From the NCBI GenBank assembly GCA_002396645.1, contig DGYI01000023.1, positions 1-19,840 on the forward strand: 19,840 bases of DNA. The letters run 5' to 3'. Of the stretch, positions 1 through 5,440 are shown piece after piece. The stretch is from Firmicutes bacterium UBA5010. GTDB lineage: Bacteria; Bacillota; Clostridia; Tissierellales; Sedimentibacteraceae. The translations under genes and the position numbers were made by a program. The notes under the pieces are model-generated. The model was not told where the DNA came from. It saw only the letters and a list, made by a program, of their open reading frames with translations, and did not search any database. Each line of letters begins with the position of its first letter. The first letter of the stretch is position 1.

Positions 1-20
1 TCGACTTTGTCATCAGTCTG

Positions 21-46
21 AGTGAACATAGTTCACTTTTTTTATA
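21..46 (+). terminator. Intrinsic terminator of an upstream gene
   Basis: A 7-bp perfect stem, AGTGAAC (21-27) with GTTCACT (31-37), has a 3-nt loop and runs into a T tract. It closes a transcription unit whose genes lie left of the window. In related Clostridia yajC often sits here, but that gene is not visible. Confidence 0.8.
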
Positions 47-50
47 TTTT

Positions 51-80
51 TTGCATAAAAACATATTTTTACAATATATT
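51..80 (+). promoter_or_regulatory. Putative promoter for the TIGR04086 membrane protein
   Basis: A -35 TTGCAT (51-56) and a -10 TATATT (75-80) are separated by 18 nt, just after the terminator at 21-46. The predicted start is near 87, at a run of five G, giving a leader of about 118 nt before the ATG at 205. Confidence 0.45.
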
Positions 81-86
81 TTATTA

Positions 87-193
87 GGGGGAATAGCGTG
101 AAATTTTTTCACGCTGGAAAAATATAGTGCCGCTTCAAAGTCTCCAATGTACAGGAACATCCTATACATTTATAGTTGGGGCTATGGCATAAC
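87..193 (+). promoter_or_regulatory. Structured 5' leader, unidentified
   Basis: The leader holds a perfect 9-bp hairpin, AGCGTGAAA (95-103) with TTTCACGCT (107-115), loop TTT. It has no T tail, so it is not a typical terminator. Further pairings are GTGCC (127-131) with GGCAT (186-190), CTCCAA (142-147) with TTGGGG (176-181, one wobble), and TGTA (148-151) plus AGG (153-155) with CCT (161-163) plus TACA (165-168). Together these would make a closed multi-stem fold ending just before the ribosome site GGAGGG (194-199). I recognise no riboswitch class. The fold is inferred by eye. Confidence 0.4.
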
Positions 194-204
194 GGAGGGA
201 TAAT

Positions 205-555
205 ATGAAGCTTAGTTATTTACTGAAATATTCAGTAGTTTTAATTGTTCTTATTTTAATATTACTTTTATTTTTATCAATTTTTACATACTTTTTTAGT
301 TACAATAAAATTTTAGATTATTCGTATAGTTTTATTGCGCCAATATGTATTTTTATAGTGTCATTTTTATATGCCAGAAAAACTAAGGAAAGAGGTCTTT
401 TGCGGGGTCTTGAGGTTTGGGCTGTATATTTTTTGATCTTGAGCATAATGAAATATACATTATTGCAAGGAGATGATATCAATATTTTAAAACATTTGAT
501 TTTCATTCCAATTGCAATTATAGGAGGAATATTGGGAGTTAATACAAGTAAATAG
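205..555 (+). CDS. TIGR04086-type small membrane protein
   Basis: This 116-aa protein is almost wholly hydrophobic. Four membrane segments can be drawn, at about residues 8-32, 42-58, 70-88 and 94-112. A short positive loop (ARKTKERG, about 57-64) lies after the second, and a conserved-looking LRGLEVWAVYF follows. No catalytic motif is visible and the function is unknown. The size, four-helix layout and position directly before the SCIFF gene match the TIGR04086/YrzE-like membrane family found there in Clostridia. Assignment rests on this context and general resemblance. The start at 205 has GGAGGG 5 nt upstream. scfA follows after 76 nt but has its own promoter. A role in ranthipeptide export or immunity is conceivable, with no direct evidence. 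Confidence 0.75.
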   Translation: MKLSYLLKYSVVLIVLILILLLFLSIFTYFFSYNKILDYSYSFIAPICIFIVSFLYARKTKERGLLRGLEVWAVYFLILSIMKYTLLQGDDINILKHLIFIPIAIIGGILGVNTSK

Positions 556-568
556 CAAAAAAAATTCT

Positions 569-596
569 TTGAAATTTATAAAATGCGTGATATAAT
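569..596 (+). promoter_or_regulatory. Strong promoter for scfA
   Basis: The -35 is TTGAAA (569-574) and the -10 is TATAAT (591-596), with 16-nt spacing and an extended TG at 588-589. This is one of the best consensus promoters in the window. It gives a leader of about 30 nt, so the short peptide gene can be transcribed separately from the membrane protein. Confidence 0.8.
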
Positions 597-631
597 CTAT
601 AGGTCAAAGAAAGTTGTCTTAGGAGGATATT

Positions 632-772
632 ATGAAACACATAAAAACACTAAACAAGACTACGCTTACAGATAATATGAATCATAAAGGCTGTGGCGAA
701 TGTCAGACATCTTGCCAGTCAGCATGTAAGACATCTTGTACTGTAGGTAATCAAAAGTGCGAGAATAAGTAA
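632..772 (+). CDS. scfA: SCIFF ranthipeptide precursor (six cysteines in forty-five residues)
   Basis: This 46-aa peptide has six cysteines in its C-terminal half, at residues 21, 24, 28, 32, 36 and 43. The spacing and the core CGECQTSCQSACKTSC with the following TVGNQKCE are a direct match to the highly conserved SCIFF family (TIGR03973). The N-terminal MKHIKTLNK is the conserved leader recognised by the maturase. ATG at 632 has AGGAGG 5 nt upstream. SCIFF peptides are modified by the radical SAM enzyme ScfB to carry a Cys-to-Thr thioether. As I recall, the bond mapped in the Clostridium thermocellum homologue joins Cys32 to Thr37, and both residues occur here at those numbers. The product has been linked to signalling in solvent-forming clostridia, but its general role is unsettled. 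Confidence 0.95.
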   Translation: MKHIKTLNKTTLTDNMNHKGCGECQTSCQSACKTSCTVGNQKCENK

Positions 773-804
773 ACCTAAGGTTTTCTTGTTTACAAATGAA
801 ATTT

Positions 805-833
805 GTAGTGGTTATCTGCCACTACTTTTTTAT
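805..833 (+). terminator. Terminator/attenuator between scfA and scfB
   Basis: A 7-bp stem, GTAGTGG (805-811) with CCACTAC (819-825), loop TTATCTG, is followed by TTTTTTATTCTT. It lies 32 nt after scfA and 75 nt before scfB. Partial read-through would give much precursor and little maturase. A second perfect stem, TACAAAT (791-797) with ATTTGTA (801-807), shares three bases with the terminator stem. Confidence 0.8.
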
Positions 834-907
834 TCTTATATAGTAAAATTTGCATAGATTTAAGTTTGAAACTATGAATTGTAAATAATTTTGGAGGAAA
901 CAGATTA

Positions 908-2242
908 ATGGTACATGTATTTAAAATTGATGATGTATATTCATGTGTGGATACAAACAGCGGAAGTATACATATTATTGATGAAGTTACATATAAATTA
1001 TTGGAAAATGACAGCTTTAAAGACGAAGCTTGTTTAAATAAATTATATGCAGAGTTTGGAAAGCAAAATGTAGATGAGGCTTTAAGCGAGATAAATGAGC
1101 TGATAGAAAATAAAATGCTTTATACAGACAATATAGAGGTCAGTAAAAACATGAAAACGGCAGTAAAGGCTATGTGTCTGAATATAGCTCATGATTGCAA
1201 TTTAAAATGCGAATATTGCTTTGCCTCACAAGGAAACTTTAAAGGTGCTAAAAATATGATGAGCCTTGAAGTCGGAAAAAAAGCATTTGATTATCTGGTA
1301 AAAAATTCAGGAAACAGAGTAAATCTTGAGGTTGATTTTTTTGGCGGTGAACCGCTTATGAATTTTGAAGTTGTAAAAGAGCTTGTGTCATACGGCAGAA
1401 GTATTGAAAAAGAAAATAATAAGAATTTCAGATTTACTATAACTACAAACGGAGTGCTTTTAGATGATGAAAAAATAGATTTCATTAACGAAAATATGGA
1501 CAATGTTGTTTTGAGTATTGACGGAAGAAAAGAAATTAATGATAAAATGCGTAAAACTGTGAATGACAAGGGCAGTTATGATGTCATACTGCAAAATTTT
1601 AGAAATTTAGTCAGCAAAAGAAAAGGAAAGGGATATTTCGTAAGAGGAACTTTTACTTCCAATAATCTCGACTTTTCTGAAGATGTAAAACATCTTCACA
1701 GTTTAGGTTTTGACAGTATTTCGGTAGAACCTGTTGTGGCAAGTCCCAAAGAATCCTATGCTTTAACGGATGAGCATGTCGATGTTTTGAAAAGCGAATA
1801 TGAGAAATTAGCAAGATATTATATAGAAGCTAATAAAAATAAGGACAATGGCTTTGACTTTTTCCACTTTAATATAGATATAGACAACGGTCCGTGTATA
1901 TATAAGCGTTCTATAGGCTGCGGAGCAGGAGTTGAATATCTGGCAGTTACGCCGGAAGGTGATTTTTATCCATGCCATCAATTTGTAGGTGATGAAAGAT
2001 TTATAATAGGAAATGTTGATGAAGGCGTAGTCAGAACCGATATAGTTAATGATTTTAAATCCGTAACAGTAAATAATAAAGAAAAATGTAAGGAATGCTG
2101 GGCTAAATACTACTGCAGCGGCGGATGCCATGCAAATGCTTTTAACTTCAATGACAATATTGAGGAGCCATATTTTGTAGGCTGTGAACTTGAGAAGAAA
2201 AGGGTAGAATGTTCAATATTTATTAAATCACAGATGATTTAG
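908..2242 (+). CDS. scfB: SCIFF maturase, radical SAM/SPASM thioether-forming enzyme
   Basis: The 444-aa protein is close to the usual length of the family (TIGR03974). The N-terminal ~85 residues form a winged-helix peptide-recognition region (RRE-like). The radical SAM motif CX3CX2C is C97, C101 and C104 (CNLKCEYCF), and FFGGEPL follows as the SAM-binding GGE motif. A cysteine-rich SPASM-type C-terminus carries CGAG, YPCHQF and CKECWAKYYCSGGC for auxiliary [4Fe-4S] clusters. It would cleave SAM and join a Cys sulfur of ScfA to a Thr carbon in the cytoplasm. ATG at 908 has GGAGG (893-897) at 10 nt. The adjacent upstream scfA is its substrate. No peptidase or exporter gene is adjacent, as is usual for SCIFF loci. 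Confidence 0.95.
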   Translation: MVHVFKIDDVYSCVDTNSGSIHIIDEVTYKLLENDSFKDEACLNKLYAEFGKQNVDEALSEINELIENKMLYTDNIEVSKNMKTAVKAMCLNIAHDCNLKCEYCFASQGNFKGAKNMMSLEVGKKAFDYLVKNSGNRVNLEVDFFGGEPLMNFEVVKELVSYGRSIEKENNKNFRFTITTNGVLLDDEKIDFINENMDNVVLSIDGRKEINDKMRKTVNDKGSYDVILQNFRNLVSKRKGKGYFVRGTFTSNNLDFSEDVKHLHSLGFDSISVEPVVASPKESYALTDEHVDVLKSEYEKLARYYIEANKNKDNGFDFFHFNIDIDNGPCIYKRSIGCGAGVEYLAVTPEGDFYPCHQFVGDERFIIGNVDEGVVRTDIVNDFKSVTVNNKEKCKECWAKYYCSGGCHANAFNFNDNIEEPYFVGCELEKKRVECSIFIKSQMI

Positions 2243-2273
2243 TATGATACCGGTATATATTGAGATTAATATT

Positions 2274-2317
2274 AAAAGTTTTTATTGAAATTAATAATTT
2301 TGATAAAAACTTTTTTT
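2274..2317 (+). terminator. Terminator after scfB
   Basis: A 12-bp stem, AAAAGTTTTTAT (2274-2285) with ATAAAAACTTTT (2303-2314), lies 31 nt after the scfB stop and runs into further Ts. The stem is AT-rich, but its A and T flanks make it bidirectional in form. Confidence 0.7.
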
Positions 2318-2378
2318 ATATAGTATTATGTTAAAACAGGCACCTTGAAAAATATTAAAACCTTATAAAATATAAATA

Positions 2379-2408
2379 TTGAAATGTATCTTTGTAATAT
2401 AGTATAAT
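2379..2408 (+). promoter_or_regulatory. Promoter for the lapA-like/recJ/apt cluster
   Basis: The -35 is TTGAAA (2379-2384) and the -10 is TATAAT (2403-2408), 18 nt apart, giving a start near 2415 and a leader of about 45 nt. It is the only clear promoter before the gene run that ends with hemZ at 10335. The rest of the 217-nt gap after scfB holds only the terminator at 2274-2317 and AT-rich spacer. Confidence 0.7.
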
Positions 2409-2459
2409 AGGGTTGAAGAAACAACATAAAATTTTATAAATATTAGAGAGGAGATAAAT

Positions 2460-2924
2460 ATGCAATTTGGATTTATTTTTGCATTGATTATTTCATTGTT
2501 AATTGCTATATTTGCAATACAAAACGGAAGCGTTGTAACAATTGATTTATTTTTTGGAAGCTTTCAAGTATCACAGGCTATTGTAATCTTAGTCTCTGTA
2601 GTAGTCGGCGCTGTAACTGCTGCTATACTTGGCAGTATCAGACAGATTAAAAATTTCACAGTTACTAAGGAGCTCAAGAATAAAACTAAGCAATTTGAGA
2701 TGGAAAATGCGGACATGCATAAATCCCTGGCAAGCTATGAGAATGATATTCAGATACTTACCGATGAAAGAAACGCTCTAAAGCAAGAGCTTGTAGAGTT
2801 AAAAGAAAAATATTATAAGAAAATTGAAGAAATAGAAAATAGTGTTGCTGATGAAGTTGGAGTGAACAATAATAATGATGCATATTTAGAAGAAAATAAT
2901 GAAAAAGGTCAAGCTGAGAGTTAA
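2460..2924 (+). CDS. LapA-domain membrane protein with coiled-coil tail
   Basis: This 154-aa protein begins with two membrane helices, about residues 3-19 and 38-62. Between them is the LapA/DUF1049 signature, with AIQNGSVVTIDLFFG linking the helices. Residues about 65-135 are charged and heptad-like, probably a cytoplasmic coiled coil, and the tail is acidic and Asn-rich. In Gram-negatives LapA acts with LapB in LPS control. In Firmicutes, which lack LPS, the role of LapA-like proteins is unknown. The ATG at 2460 has AGAGAGGAG at 2445-2453. The 3' end overlaps recJ by 26 nt in another frame, implying translational coupling. In several relatives secD/secF occupy the place between scfB and recJ; here this gene does. 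Confidence 0.85.
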   Translation: MQFGFIFALIISLLIAIFAIQNGSVVTIDLFFGSFQVSQAIVILVSVVVGAVTAAILGSIRQIKNFTVTKELKNKTKQFEMENADMHKSLASYENDIQILTDERNALKQELVELKEKYYKKIEEIENSVADEVGVNNNNDAYLEENNEKGQAES

Positions 2925-4815
2925 TAGTTTTGCTGATGAAAAGATTAAGCTTATCAGCAGCACATTCGGTTTAACTGAGATATCTGCCAGAATACTATTA
3001 AACAGAGGCTTGGACACAGTAGAAGATATTAATAATTTTTTAAATCCGGAGTTAAAATATTTGGAAAATACGGATAATTTTAAAGATGTGGATAAGGGAT
3101 GCAAGAGAATCCTTGAAGCTTTAGAAAAAAAAGAAAAAATATTGATATACGGAGATTATGATGTTGACGGAACGACATCAATCAGTCAATTTGTACTATT
3201 TCTTAATAAAGTCGGCGCAAAGGTAGATTATTATGTTCCGGAAAGAGAAAATGAGGGTTATGGTATAAGCGAGGATTTTCTTGGCAGTATAGTAAGCAGA
3301 AATATAGATTTGCTTATAACTGTAGACTGCGGCATATCGGAGGTTGAAGCTATTGATAGGGTTAATTCTTTAGGTGTTGATACGATATTGATAGATCATC
3401 ACCAGTGCGGTGAAATCATACCAAGAGCTTACGCGGTCATAAATCCTAAGCAGAAGGATTGTCCTTCCAAAAATAAAAATCTTTGTGCGTCGGGACTAAG
3501 CTATAAGTTTTTATTGCATCTGAACAGATATTTGAAAATCAATGACATAGAGGATATTTTGCTTGAGCTTGCCTGCCTGGGTACTATAGCAGACATAGTC
3601 GATTTGATAGAAGATAACAGAATTATTACCTTTAACGGTTTAAAAAATATTAATAATTCAAAGCTCATAGGAGTTAAAAAACTTATTGAAAAAGCCGGAA
3701 TCATAGACAGAGCCATCGAAGCCTTTCATATAGGATATATTTTGGCTCCCAGAATTAATGCAGCCGGAAGAATGGACAGCGCAAGAAAGGCAATTGAGCT
3801 TTTGCTGACAGATAATGAACAGGATGCCAAGCGTTTAGCTGATGAATTAGAAGGATTTAATACATTCAGAAAGCAAACTGAGCAGGCAATATTTAATGAA
3901 GCTGTTGAAAAAATTGAAAGAGACTTTTTATATAAAAAACATGTTATAGTAGTGAGCGGAGATGATTGGCATGAAGGAGTTTTGGGCATAGTAGCTTCAA
4001 GGATTACTGAAAAGTATGACAGACCGTCTATTGTGATTTCGGTTAAGGATGATATAGGAAAGGCTTCTGCCAGAAGTCTTGAGCACCTAAATATTTATGA
4101 AGCTTTAAAAAGTGCAAGTCATTTGCTGATTAAATTCGGAGGGCATAAGCTGGCAGCAGGTCTTACACTAAAAAAATCCTATATAAATGAATTAGCTGTT
4201 GAATTAAACAAATATGTCGATAAAATCACAGATAAAAAAGACATTCAAAAAATTATAGATGTTGATTCTTATATTAAAATTAGTGATATAAATGAAGATT
4301 TATATAAGGAAATATGCAGATTTGAGCCTTTCGGTCATGGTAATCCGAAGCCGGTATTTGCAGTTGTTGATTTTAGCATTTTTGATCTTAAAAGAGTCGG
4401 AAGGGAAAAAAAGCATATAAGCTTTTCGATAAAAAGCAAAAATGATTCAATAAAGGTAATCGGATTTGATAAAATCAGATTTTTAGAGAAAATACTTCTC
4501 AATCCTGAAACCCTGGTTGTAAATATCTCTGAAAATGAATTTAAGGGCAGTGTCGATTTGCAATTGATTCTGCAAAATGTTGAGCATTATATTTTTGAAA
4601 AACAAGATATTGATTATAATAAGTCAAAAATAGTATATTCAGTAATAAACAAAAGCAAGTCTAAAATTATTAAGGCTGATATATTTGATTTTGCGGAAAC
4701 TATAAGCAGGCTTTATAATATTGATGTCACAGTAGGTGATATAATTTGTATTTTAAGTAGTGAAAATAAGGTAGAATATATACTGAAAAATGATATACTT
4801 TATATTAAGAAGTAG
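2899..4815 (+). CDS. recJ: Single-stranded-DNA-specific exonuclease RecJ
   Basis: This 638-aa DHH-superfamily 5'-3' exonuclease trims single strands during recombination and repair. Visible motifs, in order: GDYDVDG (85-91, motif I), DCG at 143-145, DHH at 166-168 (Mn/Mg ligands), ADIVDL, then the DHHA1 part with GVLGIVASR, ASARS and GGHKLAAG. An OB-fold-like region and a C-terminal extension follow, the latter probably species-specific. Length lies between the short core enzymes (~570 aa) and the 786-aa Bacillus subtilis form. The start lies inside the lapA-like gene with only a weak AGAAGA ribosome site, so it may depend on translation of that gene. apt follows after 12 nt. Confidence 0.95.
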   Translation: MKKVKLRVNSFADEKIKLISSTFGLTEISARILLNRGLDTVEDINNFLNPELKYLENTDNFKDVDKGCKRILEALEKKEKILIYGDYDVDGTTSISQFVLFLNKVGAKVDYYVPERENEGYGISEDFLGSIVSRNIDLLITVDCGISEVEAIDRVNSLGVDTILIDHHQCGEIIPRAYAVINPKQKDCPSKNKNLCASGLSYKFLLHLNRYLKINDIEDILLELACLGTIADIVDLIEDNRIITFNGLKNINNSKLIGVKKLIEKAGIIDRAIEAFHIGYILAPRINAAGRMDSARKAIELLLTDNEQDAKRLADELEGFNTFRKQTEQAIFNEAVEKIERDFLYKKHVIVVSGDDWHEGVLGIVASRITEKYDRPSIVISVKDDIGKASARSLEHLNIYEALKSASHLLIKFGGHKLAAGLTLKKSYINELAVELNKYVDKITDKKDIQKIIDVDSYIKISDINEDLYKEICRFEPFGHGNPKPVFAVVDFSIFDLKRVGREKKHISFSIKSKNDSIKVIGFDKIRFLEKILLNPETLVVNISENEFKGSVDLQLILQNVEHYIFEKQDIDYNKSKIVYSVINKSKSKIIKADIFDFAETISRLYNIDVTVGDIICILSSENKVEYILKNDILYIKK

Positions 4816-4827
4816 TGGAGGAGTAAA

Positions 4828-5340
4828 ATGAGCTTAAAGGATAAAATAAGAGTAATAGATGATTTTCCGACTAAGGGAATCAGCTTTAAAGATATAACGA
4901 CTATGCTTAAAGATAAAGAGAGCTTTAAAGAGTGTATAGATGAGCTTGTAGAAAAATTTAAGGACTGCAATATTGATATTGTCGTAGGTCCCGAATCGAG
5001 AGGATTTATATTTGCTACTCCTATAGCATATATATTGGGGGCAGGATTTGTACCTGTAAGAAAGCCGGGGAAATTACCTGCAGAAACGCTTAGATTCACT
5101 TATAACTTAGAATATGGAACGGATTCCCTGGAGATTCATAAGGATTCGATTGAGAAAGGGCAAAATGTTCTTATTGTCGATGATTTATTGGCAACGGGAG
5201 GAACTATGAGCGCAACTGCCAAGCTTGTTGAAGAATTAGGCGGAAATGTAGTAGGCTTAGGATTTTTAATTGAACTTGAGGATTTAAAAGGAAGAGAAAA
5301 ACTTTCAGAATATAGGGTTGAATCATTGATAAAATACTAA
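4828..5340 (+). CDS. apt: Adenine phosphoribosyltransferase
   Basis: The 170-aa length is typical for Apt. The enzyme makes AMP from adenine and PRPP (purine salvage, cytoplasm). The PRPP-binding motif is VLIVDDLLATGGT at 114-126. The conserved GPESRGF lies at 54-60, and RKPGKLP (78-84) is the flexible loop. The N-terminal DFPTKGISFKDIT is the usual Apt signature. GGAGGAG (4817-4823) lies 4 nt before ATG and directly after the recJ stop, so the two are cotranscribed. Neighbourhood with rel is conserved in Firmicutes and sits well with purine/alarmone metabolism. Confidence 0.97.
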   Translation: MSLKDKIRVIDDFPTKGISFKDITTMLKDKESFKECIDELVEKFKDCNIDIVVGPESRGFIFATPIAYILGAGFVPVRKPGKLPAETLRFTYNLEYGTDSLEIHKDSIEKGQNVLIVDDLLATGGTMSATAKLVEELGGNVVGLGFLIELEDLKGREKLSEYRVESLIKY

Positions 5341-5362
5341 AGGTTGGGATTATCCAACCTTT
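5339..5362 (+). other. Perfect hairpin at the end of apt, no T tail
   Basis: AAAGGTTGG (5339-5347) pairs with CCAACCTTT (5354-5362) over a GATTAT loop, a 9-bp perfect stem that starts inside the apt stop codon. The following bases are AAACATAA, so it lacks the T tract of an efficient terminator. It could be a weak terminator, an mRNA 3'-end protector or part of the rel leader. Confidence 0.5.
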
Positions 5363-5372
5363 AAACATAAGA

Positions 5373-5420
5373 AGCGTGAACGTGTAAACGTAGCTCACGC
5401 TATTTAGCACCCACAAGGTG
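5373..5420 (+). promoter_or_regulatory. Structured leader of rel: bulged hairpin with GTAA loop
   Basis: AGCGTGA (5373-5379) pairs with TCACGCT (5395-5401). Inside, ACGT (5380-5383) pairs with ACGT (5388-5391) around a GTAA loop, a GNRA tetraloop, leaving a 3-nt AGC bulge at 5392-5394. A small second hairpin, CACC (5408-5411) with GGTG (5417-5420), covers the region just before the first possible rel start. The outer stem is the same sequence as the hairpin at 95-115. I do not recognise the class. Confidence 0.4.
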
Positions 5421-5440
5421 ACATGATACGAGGTTTATTT

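Noticed and set aside
850..878. Possible scfB promoter, TTGCAT (850-855) and TATGAA (873-878), 17 nt apart
   Set aside because: The -10 is poor; read-through from the scfA promoter explains expression as well. It is not strong enough to annotate.
1808..2131. Open reading frame on the minus strand inside scfB, and similar reverse frames elsewhere
   Set aside because: They mirror strongly supported + strand genes, lack ribosome sites and have low-complexity products rich in Ser, Ile, Phe and Tyr.
2247..2256. 10-bp palindrome ATACCGGTAT after scfB
   Set aside because: It has no loop, no promoter next to it and lies before the scfB terminator, so no role can be argued.
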